This document shows positions 36,634 to 47,675 of a DNA stretch of 64,000 bases, piece by piece. Under the pieces are notes generated by a model. That model ran no database searches, was not told the DNA's origin, and saw only the letters and a list, made by a program, of their open reading frames with translations. This DNA is from Liquidambar formosana (taxonomy: Eukaryota; Streptophyta; Magnoliopsida; Saxifragales; Altingiaceae). A program made the translations under genes and the position numbers. The first letter of the stretch is position 1; every line of letters begins with the position of its first letter. The DNA lies in the NCBI GenBank assembly GCA_039720395.1, contig CM077831.1, positions 16,918,982 to 16,982,981 on the forward strand, in the 5' to 3' direction.

Positions 36634-38730
36634 CTAAGGATCCATATTCTTGTTAGAGATATTGGCCATTTATTAATGTGGGTTCCATGTGTAAATTGAG
36701 GTGGGTCCATATTGGAATTAGTTAATCTCTATGTGGAGATTTAATACGAATATTTAATTGGCCAAAATCATTAACGGGTGAATGAGAAATTGTTCTCTAA
36801 AGTCACCTTTGAATAGTTGGTTAAAGAATGGTAATAAGGCTTGTCCCACATTGGAAAACTATGAATTTTTTAATGAATTCATATACACATACTTTGGATC
36901 TATGGTTTGGGCCCAAAGGGCACCCAAGTTTTGTGAGGAGGGAGGACCTAGCCAACATTGGGTTTGGACCCAAAAAGTCAGGTGGGGTCAAAAAGACTGA
37001 TCCATGTGTGTTATTTTTTAAGTAAAATTTATTTTTGCTAATTAATTTAATTACCATTAAGTCATGTCTGTCTGTTAACTCAGAACAGTCATGAACAAAA
37101 GACAGACCTGATCAATGTGCTTTTTTGACTGTTTTGGAGAGTCACTTCTGGGTTATTTATTTAAACTGCATTTCGCAGTTAATTAGAGGTTAATCAAGAG
37201 TTTAATTTTCGTACTGTTTAAGAAAGAGAGTAAGGACACAGTGGGTTCGCCAGACAAGCAAATTGCAGTGTTTCTTCTGTGTGACAGATCATTGTATCCT
37301 GGGAGGGAAGCAGACGTCTAAGAGACTCAAAGCACCAAGTGAGGGGCGAAATCTGTCTTAAGGACATAGCGTCAAACGCTAGCCTTGATCAATCCGGTTC
37401 TGTTTTATTATCTTATGTATTCTGTAAGTTTGTGAATTTCTAGAATTTATTTATATTTCTATTATCTTCTATATTCTGTACGTTTGTGTAATCCAGAATT
37501 TATTCATGTATTATAGGCATACTGTTTTGACAGAATTACATAAGTAATACATATATAATATTTTCCAACAATTCTTGGGGATATCATCTTTTGGCTGGCC
37601 AACTTGGCTGTCAAGCTCATTAAAAGGGGATTCATCAGCTGGCCAATTATCAATTCTTGAACCTCCTACTGCTCATAAGGACCTAAAATCCCAGATATCT
37701 GATAACCCACCTGTCACTCCGAAATCTGGCACACCGTAGTTTATACATTGCCCCATAACTCATTGCTAGAACCAGACATACCAGTACTGGCATCAAAACC
37801 CATGCTCCATATATCCTCTGCTTTACTAATGCTTTCAATCCTTAGAGAAGAGAATTCCTAAAGATTCTTTTCCTTTGCTAACTCCTCAAGGAAAGACACA
37901 AAATGTTCAGGACTAACCTCCTGCTGGGGGATGACTACATTCTTTCCTTTGAAATTGGGACCCTGAGTTTCCAAGCTTGACACCCCCTCTCCTGCCTGCT
38001 CTGAAGTTTTGATAAATCTGTGAGCTGCTGATAATTCATCTGATACAGGTAATTCCTTTGATGCAACATTCTCAATTTGAAGTGGAACACTTCCCACACT
38101 TAAACCCAGTTTCCCTACCATATATTGTAAGAGATGATCGGGGATTTCTACTGCAGGAGCTGGATTTAAGTCTGGGAATGCCGAAGATGTTGGGAGGTTC
38201 ACCAAGTTGGGTCTGTACTTCACTATTTGCCCTTCCATGGATGAACCAGATATACCCGGCTCATTTTGCTGGTGCCTAACAAACTTCCTCTTCATTCTTG
38301 GAGAACCAATCCCTCTCTACTCCTTTTTTTGTTGAAGACTGGCACCTCTCTGCTCCTTTTTTTTTTGTTGAAGATGGGCCAAGAATGCTGGGTTCTGAAT
38401 CAACCTCACCAAGAACGAAATCATCTGCTTCTGTCTCTACTCTGCTACCTGGATCCCTTGATTCACCACTTCCATATGGTGAGCTATCCCATGGTGCCGC
38501 TACTGCAAGTCTACAAGCTCCTACATCAACAAATTCTTTTCTTTCTTTAACCTCTCTATCTCACCTTCCAATCCAGATCTCCCGGCCTCAGTAGAAGGCC
38601 CAACATATCTCCTAATTTGCTGTGATTGAGGTGACTTGCACCTTTGAATGTTCTTCAACAAGTGCCTCTTCCCACGTAGGAAACCTTTATTGGCGAACTC
38701 CCATCTATCAGTATCAATCTTGTGGAATCC
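36634..38730 (-). pseudogene. HSFA3: Heat-shock factor HSFA3-type pseudogene, interrupted by a solo LTR
   Basis: Exon two of a class A3 heat-shock transcription factor reads from an acceptor ATATTCAG|GGATTC at 38730, the conserved intron site inside the HSF DNA-binding domain. Visible parts are KIDTDRWEFANKGFLRGKRH with KSPQSQQ, the oligomerisation region (GLEGEIERLKKEKNLLM, QKQMISFL), a middle part (VRHQQNEPGISG), and a tail with AHA-type patches (EDIWSMGF, ELWGN, LSDIWDF) ending at TAG 36634-36636. It is dead. There are stops at 38521-38523, 38500-38502, 38437-38439, 37858-37860, 37741-37743 and 37673-37675, and frame breaks near 38300 and 37740. A 920-bp LTR sits within the last codons. 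Exon one (N-terminal half of the DNA-binding domain) is not found. Because the intron site is kept, this is not a processed copy. Confidence 0.85.
36651..37570. mobile_element. Solo LTR, 920 bp, inside HSFA3 pseudogene
   Basis: It starts TGTTAGAGATATTGG and ends ATATTTTCCAACA, and ATTCT flanks it exactly on both sides (36646-36650 and 37571-37575). There is no internal region or second LTR, so it is a recombination relic. The flanking sequence joins across it into the same HSF reading on the minus strand, which shows that it inserted into that sequence. Confidence 0.88.
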
Positions 38731-39360
38731 CTGAATATAGTACCCAATGTAATTCAAGAATCAATGGAGATGAAATACAAGTCCAAAAAAAATACATAGA
38801 TATGATAATTCACATATAAATAACATTGATACACAAGACAAATCGATTCTGTCAATTTTCAAGCATAGAAGAAGCTGAATACAATGTATAGATAAACTGT
38901 AAATCACATTAAGACATAAAGAAAGAAGTATGACAAATTATCCGGTGCTCGACAGAATGACACGCAGCCGCTCAGCATGTGCAGAGCGAACTATTCTCTC
39001 GCCTTTTACTTACAATAAAGTCGAACACAGTGCGCTCCAAGAAAACAGCAGCATACGCCAGTTTTTGGAGGGTGCTTTTCTTATAATAAAACTAAAAAAT
39101 AAAAAATAAAAACACTTGATAGACTGACACGATAGCAAATGTATCACCGGAACCTGAAATTCTACCTGCAAAAGAAAATCCCCAAATCAATGCATATTCA
39201 AAGGAGATGGATGTTCTCTTCTTTGTGAACAGGAAGAACAAAATCGTGGCCTCTTAGGCCTAAATATGCGTTGATGAAGGAGGAACCTTAACCATTTTCT
39301 TATAATCCACCCTATTAAATTTTTTATTTTTTATTTTTATTTTTATTTGGTTTTCTGATC
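38731..39360. other. Upstream flank of HSFA3 pseudogene
   Basis: This would be the DNA-binding-domain intron. It is AT-rich, and no upstream exon is recognised here or further right. Confidence 0.45.
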
Positions 39361-39740
39361 AGCAACAATCCACTGCTGCCGGATTGTGTTAGTAAAATGT
39401 TTGACATTGATTTTTGGGGTTTTGGTAAGAGTAAGAAGGTTGTCATTCTCTGGAGGTGTGCTTTTTTTGGCTTTGTTTTGGGTTATTTGGCTTGAAAGGA
39501 ATGGGAGAATTTTTTAAGATAAAGAGTTCTCTTTGAGTTATTTGTAGGATAGGGTTCATTTTCTTGCTTCTTTTTGGGCTCATTCTTCTAAGGATATAGG
39601 GGATATTCCTTTGTTTTTGTTAAAATCTGATTGGAGAGCTGTTTTGTGTTAATTTCTGTTTTTCTTTTGTTTTTGCTGCATGTTTTGTTTAGGTAGACAT
39701 CTTGTCCTTCTCTTGTGCTTTTTCTTTTCTATTATTAATA
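39361..39740 (+). mobile_element. LINE 3'-end remnant
   Basis: The plus-strand reading near 39470-39650 gives VIWLERNGRIF, then LSYLWDRVHFLASFWAHSS and SDWRAVLC. These are typical of the C-terminal tail of plant LINE ORF2 (IW.ERN.RIF ... WDRV.FLASLW). It contains stops and has no reverse transcriptase. It abuts the TIR element starting at about 39741. Confidence 0.7.
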
Positions 39741-41166
39741 AAAGGGAAAATTAACAATAACCCCTATTAGGAGTCTACCTTTAGCAAAAAACCCTACTTA
39801 AGATTTAATAATTTACTAACCCATTTTTTTAAGTTTTTATTTGTGATAAGGTAAATCTGTGATTTTACATACCAAATATACCCTTTGTTTGACAATATAT
39901 TCCGCATCACACGTACGGAAAATATGGGAAAAACATATTTCCATCTTAAGATATAGAAGAGTAACCGTTTTTAGGGGATATGTTTTCGTAGGAGAGAGAT
40001 TTCGGCTCCATCATGTTTCTCTCTCTTCAAAACAGCGCCAATGAAGGGAATTCAAAATTGAATTCCAAAATTTTCTATCTCTTCAGTCGGTTGCAAGAGA
40101 TTCCGTTTGAGTTGAAGGTGTTCATAGTTTCATCTATTTCAATCATTTTTCCCTGATTTTTGTTGAATCATTACTAGCAACAGTATCAGAGTACTGTTGT
40201 TAGTATTATAACATGTTTTTTTGTACTATTAATAGTATCACTTCACTGTTGTTTTAAAAATAACCCATATATCATGCAACAGTACCAGATTACTGTTGAA
40301 TCATTACTAGCAATAGTATCAAAGTACTGTTGTTAGTATTATAACATGTTTTTTGTACTAACAACAGTATCACTTCACTAATATTGTTTTGAAAATAACC
40401 CATATATCATGCAACAGTACCAGATTACTGTTGTCAGTGTTATAATTTGTGTATCTATATAATAGCATCAGCTTATTGAACATAACTATCAACAGTAAAC
40501 CGGTACTGTTATTTCAATACATATGTTATAATACAAAAACAGTGAACTGATGCTGTTGACAGTTTTGTTTATGACAATATCAAATAAACAATGCAACAGG
40601 TTCCTTACATATGCAGATTTATGGTGGTGAGATCATGTTCAACAAAAAGGAGGGGCAACTTTTCAATGTAAAGAACCAAACACTTAAGGAAAGGGAAGGT
40701 TGATTTGCTTTTTCAAATATGATATCATAGCCGAATGCCTCCCCTCCCTTTCTTCTTCTTCTTCTACTACGTTTGCTTCTTCTTCTTCTTCTTCTTCCTC
40801 AAAACCATATTTCAATCCGTGTTCTCCAATTCGTCTGGGTTTGTTGGGGGGATGATCATTTGTGAAGGAAAAACCCAAGAATGAATTATGGTGCTGTGTA
40901 TAATGATGGAAACTGAATTTTTGGAAAGCTTTTGATGTGCCGTACGTTTCTATATTTCCGCTGGAAATAATGGAACGTGTGAAGCTGAGAGTCCTCTTTT
41001 TTTGCTCGGCTGTGTATCGTGGCACGGTTGTAAATTAAGGGAAGTTTTAAAAACAAGGGTTTATTAGTCTTTTTACTGTCAAATGGGGTTTTTACTAAAC
41101 ATCAGTTTTAATGGGTTCTATTATCTTAGAACTCTTATACATAGGGACTTTGGCTAAAATTCCTTT
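39741..41166. mobile_element. TIR element with diverged ends, about 1.4 kb
   Basis: AAAGGGAAAATTAACAATAA with CCCCTATTA at the left resembles AAAGGAATTTTAGCCAAAGT with CCCTATG read from the right, over about 55 bp with gaps. Inside are a tandem duplication (40166-40433) and a minus-strand frame (40684-41025) with two Glu runs from CTT repeats. No transposase is seen. It could be a Mutator-like carrier of host sequence. Confidence 0.45.
40166..40433. repeat. 133-bp tandem duplication with CAACAGTA/TACTGTTG palindromes
   Basis: AATCATTACTAGCAA starts a unit at 40166 and again at 40299. Each unit contains several short inverted pairs of the form CAACAGTA ... TACTGTTG with 6-8 bases between. More degenerate pairs follow to about 40570 (AACAGTAAACCGGTACTGTT). 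Confidence 0.75.
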
Positions 41167-41435
41167 AATAAAATCTCTTGTTGTTGCTGATAAAAATATA
41201 TATATATATATATATAGTTGACTGACATTATGATAAAAATAAAAATAAAAATATGATAATTTAGCTTGACTTTTTTAATGCATTTACCAAAAAAAAAAAA
41301 AAAAAAAACTTATATCAAATTATCAACACTTGCATTAAGGATTGTACCTTGTGCATTAATGGGTTATGGGGTATAAGCCCAACGCGTGATGTTGATATAA
41401 CTTATATCAACACGTACTGACCTTATCAAGACTGT

Positions 41436-41470
<35 letters not shown>

Positions 41471-41777
41471 AAATTCTGTATCTTATAAAAAATTTTGATT
41501 GACCATTACATCTTTATTTTAAATTTTAAATACTTATTTGCTTCAATATTTAACTAATTAATAATGTTTATTTTCCAGCAAAAAAAAAAAAAAAAAAGAA
41601 AAAAGGAAAAAAAAAGAAAGGGTTAATGACGTCCACTTTATGAATTCCATATAGCCTCCACTACTATGTATGTCTCTTAGCCAATTTCTTATTCTTACCA
41701 TGACTCCTAGTTATGGAAGGAATTTTGACCTATTGTGTTGAAAGTTTATTCTAATGACCTAAATAAGATACATATAT
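41167..41777. other. Microsatellites and FB3-like fragment
   Basis: It contains an AT run (about 41197-41216), a relative of foldback FB3 (about 41310-41430, with ACTTATATCAACACG and GATATAACTTATATCAAC), an (AC) run (41438-41460) and A-rich sequence at 41581-41620. No gene. Confidence 0.5.
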
Positions 41778-43023
41778 TGTTGACCCTAAAGGTTTTTAAC
41801 CTTTAACATCTCTTTTGATTTTGATGATAACAAAGAATCGATGTTAGCACTAATGGTTCAAATGTCAAGATATTGATCAAAGCTAGGTACTTGAGTGCAA
41901 ATCATATCAAGCATAAGCTCAAGGATCATTTGACTCAAGTACATCAAGCATTAAGGCATAGCCATGGCATGAAACTCAATACACATGTTCAAAATATTAA
42001 AGACACTCAAGCATAGCACGTTGTGAGCATAGAAAGTAAGCAAAAGACCTACAGGCACTCAAGATTAAGCTAGCACCATCAACGAATGCATTTATGGCCT
42101 ATGAGTGAGAATTTAGGTCTATATTGTACATGGTTGCTCATGTTATTGCTCTAGCGACTTAGATGGACCTTAGGACCCTTGAACTGATTGAATTTATCAT
42201 TCATAAGAGGCCTAAGTTGATAGATATGGAATGACATGTTGATATACACATGAAAGTAGGCTAAACCAGCATTTTTGTAAGGTTTAGTCAACTACATAAT
42301 TCATGTAGTCGACTACATCAAGCAGAAATTGTGCCCTTTAGCTACTAGAATGTGTAGTCGACTACATCACTCAAAATAGGCTATAACAGCTAATTTTTTG
42401 AAAGGCCAATGGTGCATTTAATGCCACCAAACGGCTCTTTCCTGACATTTATTACTTCCAACGGCCATTTTAAGCCAAATGAGTATAAATGCAAGCATTC
42501 AAACTCATTTATGAGTATCAATACAAGAGCAATCAATTCTCATCCTCATTCTTGAGCATTTTAGCCCTAATTCTTAGAAAGCTTACTTTGAGCAATCATT
42601 AAAAGAGTGTTGAGATTTCAAGTGTTATATTTACTCTAAGAAAAAGATAGTTTTATAGCAAAAAATTTCTATTCAAAGCATTGTAAAGGTTATGAGAACC
42701 TTGATGAGACAAGATTGATTTGTCTTGGAAGAGAGCTTCTCTTTGTAAAAGGTTTGATCTCCACCCACAAGGAGATTGTGTTAGTGGATTGTGGAATTCT
42801 TAAGTAGAGCTCTTGAACCGAGAACATAGGTGGGAAGGCTGAACCTCATTAAATTTTGTGTTTGCACTCTCTTATTTTCTCTTACTATTGTGCTTTCAAG
42901 ATTTATATATTTGTGCATTCTCTTTGTTACTTGAAGTATTTCATAAACTGAAAAAGATTCCATTATTATTATTAGTTTTATAATCTAATTCACCCATCTC
43001 TTGGATGGTTATTTGGGACAACA
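41778..43023. mobile_element. Solo LTR, about 1.25 kb
   Basis: It opens TGTTGACCCTAAAGG, passes through ATCTCTTTTGATTTTGATGA, and ends CTTGGATGGTTATTTGGGAC followed by AACA, a style common in plant Copia (SIRE/Maximus-like) LTRs. Flanks TATAT and CATAT agree at four of five bases. Internal TAGTCGACTAC palindromes occur three times (about 42291-42368). No partner LTR or coding region lies nearby. Confidence 0.7.
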
Positions 43024-44520
43024 CATATATATATGTACATGTTTCTCGAATAAGATTTATGTTTTAATAAAAAGTAACAAATATTATTTACGTGTAACGC
43101 ACTTGTACCCATATCTAGTATATACATATGAGTCATCTTTTTATGAGACTAGTTAGTGCACACGTACGTTGCACATGAATCGGTCTTATTTTACATAAAT
43201 GTCTAGATATATTTTTTATAATCATATGTGGTTTCATTACATCAATTTAATTATTGATGTAAAGCTACGAGAATACAATTAAGGGAAAAAAATTAAAAAT
43301 TAAAATTAAAAAAATTAAAAATCGGCACATGATTAAGGTCACTGTGAGGAGGCAGCTATCGAATCTTGAATTTGAGTTGAAGATTATGCTATCATTGTAC
43401 GGGGCACAAGGAGCAAATATGAAAATTAAAGCATCCATCTAAAGATCTTATTATTAAGATTTAAAAAAAAATGTTCATTTAAGTCAAAAAAATAAAATGA
43501 ATCAAAGAGCCTTCATCCAGTCATATTGCTAAAATTGATGACTATTAACCAAATGAAAAATATCAATTATACAATTGGCTTATGGATTTATATCTAAGTC
43601 TTTTCCTACTTGTACTTCCAAAACCAAAAGCATTAGAAGGCCGGACTAAGTGCAATTTTCTTCTTTGGTCAGAATGTATACTTAATGATAAAAATTACTC
43701 CAACTTTACTTTGTCCTTATTATTAATTAAAGTTCCAAATAGAGCAGATGAAAATTCTAGAGCTTGACATATTGGATTCCCTATTGCAACATAATTAGGC
43801 CGAAAACGCTATTTTTTTAGGTTAAGTTTTAGATAATACGTTTGTTTCCCTTACTATATATTTCGCTTTGAGAAAATTGGGGAAAATAAAATACAATAAA
43901 TTAATATTTTAATGTTTTGTTTTATGTAGTTTAGTATAAATTACTCTCTATAACACACTATTGATCTCTGTCAAAATTTTCAATTATTTATCGATTTGTT
44001 TATTTTCTCTCCATTTGGTCGGTTGAAGGAAAAAATCAAATAAGGCTTGGTAGGAGAAAAGCACCCAATGGTACCCAGATGATAATAGGAAGAAGCAGAG
44101 GTCTAGAGACTAACGTACCTTTGAAGATTAAGGTCTTTGTTTTGGATTAATAGAATCAATTGTAGATTCCTCGATCAATAACCTTCTTCAAGCTTCTAAT
44201 TTTTGTTATTAGGAATCCAACTATAAGAGAGAATAGTTTCGAATTAAAAAGAGTACATTTGGATGCTCCAAAAAATTAGAGGATGTATCGGTATTGGAAA
44301 CCTAAACCGATGAGGAAAGGTAGAAGAAGAGTTTTAGACGGACATGGTTTGTTCAAGGGTGTAATGGACGGCTTATTCTTATTTTATTTTTTAGATGAAA
44401 GATGATATAATGGACAGTTTATAATTAAAGGGTAGTGTTGTTATTTTATTTTTTATTAAGGTTAATATAGTCAATCAAAAGTTTTTCTGATTTACAGACT
44501 TCTATAAGTAGTATGGATAT
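43024..44520. other. Gene-free AT-rich stretch
   Basis: ACGTGTAACGCACTTGTACC with CATATCTAGT near 43090-43120, and CACACGTACGTTGCACATG near 43160, resemble the hairpin ends of the Helitron-like elements in this window, but no complete element is seen. No exon is recognised. Confidence 0.35.
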
Positions 44521-44835
44521 ATGAATTATAGTTTTCGTTTTCTCAGAATTCTTATCTGGGTTTGGTTTTATTTAATTGTTATACGAATTATAATTTCCTT
44601 AGAATTCTTATTAAGTTATATGTTTTATATTGGCAATATTGCTATATTTCTTATATATGCAGAAGGGTAATTATATAGTTTCCTTAAAATTCTTATTAAG
44701 GTATGTATGTGTTTTATATTACTATATTTCCTATATATGCAGAAAAGTAGTTGTGTATTTAAAAATTAAGATAAGGGTATATTAGTTAATCAAAAGTTTT
44801 TCTCACATTTATCTTTTTATAGGTAGTATAGATAT
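44521..44835. repeat. Dispersed repeat R2, copy 2
   Basis: Collinear with 3001-3230. It carries an extra partial duplication of the TTTCCTTA(G/A)AATTCTTATTAAGG to ATATATGCAGAA block. Confidence 0.7.
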
Positions 44836-44837
44836 AG

Positions 44838-45202
44838 ATTAACCTATCGTAACTTTACGTTAGGTTACCTTCCAAATCTTTATCTATAACCCATATTTTG
44901 CAAAACCAACCATTATATTAGATAATCCTATCATGTAGGTAATGCATGCCAACAATCAAGTTGATCTAAAACTGATTGTTATTCAATTCAAAACTTAAAT
45001 TTTTTAATCAATAACAATCACTCGTTTTGGACATTTATGGATGAAGCAACTTTTAAACTTAGATCAATTTGATTTTTGGTATGCATGAACTTCATATAAA
45101 TCGGATCTAATATAATTTAACGGTTGACTTGCAAAATTCAAATCATGGGTAGGGTTTTGGAAAGTGACCTAACGCAAAGTTAGGTTAAATTAAACTCATA
45201 AA
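44838..45202. mobile_element. Foldback MITE FB2, second copy
   Basis: GATTAACCTATCGTAACTTT with ACGTTAGG at the left pairs with CCTAACGCAAAGTTAGGTTA at the right. Inner arms (GACATTTATGGATGAAGC, AATCAAGTTGAT) match FB2 at 32199-32562. Non-coding. Confidence 0.65.
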
Positions 45203-46978
45203 AATCCAAATCGCAGAATGGCCTTGCTCACAAGCTTTTTATTTTTATTGTGATGGCATCCCCGTTTTGTTTTAGCTAATTCTCTTCTGGGAATTGGTTT
45301 TATGGGAAAACAATCACACAAGATTTTCGAGCACTAACTTAGTATGTTTCCATTTTTTTTTTCACGGCCCAAGTTGGGTTATTATTGCCAGTGATGCAGC
45401 TCTTCCATTAGTGAGGGTGTTGAATGAATTGGTGGTGTTCCTACTTCCTAAAGACCCAGGACATAGGATGAATTGGTGTGTACCAATGCTGTTATAGTTG
45501 GTATTATTGTTTCCTAAGATGCTTTTTGTACAGTTTGGGATTGAGATTCAGGTTACAGTAAACATGTTATTGCTTGGATGTGTCTTCAGGTGTCCTAGGT
45601 CACCTAAAGTGAAACCCCACCTCACCTCACCTCACCTTAGTGTGAACTGGGCAGGCCATGTTAAGGATGGACTTCTCCTTTCTGCTTCGAAGAATCAGAA
45701 GCAAAGGGATTGTTGAACTGAGGGAACAGGGATGTTCAATGACAAGGGCTAACAAACCTTATGCTGAGAACATGAGCACTCAAACATTACAACAAAGCAT
45801 GTAACAGCACTAGTTATATCTAACCCCTGGGGTTTAGTTCCAGAGGCAAGCCAAGCACAGATAAGTGCCTTAGGAAGCGTAGTTCTTGTGTCCAAACCCC
45901 ACTTGCACAAATGGCCTCTTGTTAGGGTTACTCAAATATTTGAAGTAGTTAGGTAATTATCCGACAAATATGGGACAAGGGGATTGTATGAACTCGTGGA
46001 TTGGTATCATCCAGAAGGAAAAGGATACCCTCACTTTAAATTAAAAAATAAAAAAATAAAAAAGGTTGGTGATCTTGTTCTTTACCGGGCACACATCTTT
46101 GGAGGGATTCTTGGAATCTTGGGCACTCAGCGAATACTCTAAGTTGCAAGTCACCTGCACTAACAAATTGTATACGTGGGAGGATTGTGACTCCTAGAAT
46201 TTTTGTACTATGATGTTTTATTGTTTCATTGACCTATGGCGTGTTTGGATGTTCCATGAAAAGTAAATTGATTAATTTGTTTCATTTTGCTTAAATTTTA
46301 TGTACAAATCCATCATTTTGGTGGGGCCATCACAAAATAGGTTCCTAAATCTGATCCCTTGACTATCCCTAGCTTATGATGCAAACTCTCGCTTTCTTTA
46401 ATGGCCCTATTCTATTTGCAGATTTGGTGCCTTACCCTTAAATGCCATTAGAACACAACACTTCATTTGACTTCATGAAAGGTTCAAACCGCCCTTAGGT
46501 CCATGAATTCCTAACCACTCATGCTTTGGGTAGGGTTGATGTTGCGCCCATCATCTTTAACTTATCTCTGGGATTTTTCTATTTGCATTTGCTAATGATA
46601 CTCTTTAACATGTGCTGACTGTGCGCCTAATCAGCAATTATCAGCTCCATTTGCCACGCGTACCATTTGAGTAGTTGACTTTATCTAATCCTCTTTTGTT
46701 TAACAGAATGTTTTCCATCAATGAACTTTTAATAGCCTCATTATTCTAATTATTATTATTTGAATAAATCTTTGAGATTATACCTTGTCAATTTGTGGAA
46801 GAATGAACACATCTTGGAACACTATACGGCAACTTAAGCATTTTTAACAATGCCTTTGTTACAATAAATATTGTTATTTTTTATGGGACTCAAATGATCA
46901 TTTGGCGGTCCTTAAGAGGGGGAGGGTGGGAATAAAATAATTAATTATAATAATAAAAATAAAAAAAAGTGGGGAATT
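45203..46978. other. Unassigned stretch with weak coding-like frames
   Basis: Two plus frames (45294-45497 and 45498-45716) are back to back, but neither shows a motif I recognise. A CCCCACCTCACCTCACCTCA microrepeat lies at about 45616-45637. Treated as non-genic. Confidence 0.35.
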
Positions 46979-47113
46979 TTAGATTGGTTGGGTCATGGGA
47001 AAATAATTACAATTAGTAGTCATTCTTAGTTAAGTTAACAGTTATTTATTAATAAATTAGTAGTAACTTTAGTGAACTGTAATTATTTTCCCGTAACCCA
47101 ACCAATCTAAACC
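46979..47113. mobile_element. Foldback element with TTAGATTGGTTGGGT arms
   Basis: TTAGATTGGTTGGGTCATGG with GAAAATAATTACA pairs with TGTAATTATTTTCCCGTAAC with CCAACCAATCTAA. It is about 135 bp with arms near 45 bp. A C-run follows at 47126-47147. The superfamily is not determined. Confidence 0.65.
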
Positions 47114-47638
47114 ACCACACCCCCACCCCCCCCCCCCCCCCCCCCCCAAAAAAGAAAAAAAAAGAAAGAAAAAGAAAAAGAGAAAAGAGATGGGGCATTT
47201 GGAAATTTCGGATATTGAGAAATCAAAGTGTCGACGATAAGTGGAGTGGTTGATTTATAAAAGGTTTAAATGTCTTCATATATTATTGTGCAAATTATCT
47301 TAATCCCATTGCATCTTAATTGATTAACAGCTAGCAAACAAATCAAGAAGTGACTACCTTTATATGTGGATAAGGGCTGACTCAGTTCCACATGGGAAAG
47401 ACTGGATCTTTGCTAGTTACAAACAAATGCTCTCTCCCCTAGCTTCATTACAAAAGTGGATAATCTCACAAAAGGGATGTGAAAGCAAAAACTTTCCTCT
47501 CAAATAAACAAGCAATAATAATAATAAAAAACTAAAATTGCCTTGTTGCTTTTAATTTGTTTACTGCACAGGTGTATTTTTTTATTTAAAGAAAGCAACA
47601 CTTTATTTTTCAGGAATTCTAGAATAATCAAGATACTT

Positions 47639-47675
<37 letters not shown>

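Noticed and set aside
36651..37570. Reading the HSFA3 tail as two separate gene fragments
   Set aside because: The exact ATTCT duplication and TG...CA ends show a single reading interrupted by an LTR insertion.
40684..41025. 113-codon minus-strand frame with Glu runs
   Set aside because: The Glu runs come from CTT repeats, the start is GTG, and the frame lies inside a TIR element. No family is recognised.
45294..45716. Two adjoining plus-strand frames of 67 and 72 codons
   Set aside because: I could not connect them to any family, no splice sites join them, and the sequence around is repeat-like.
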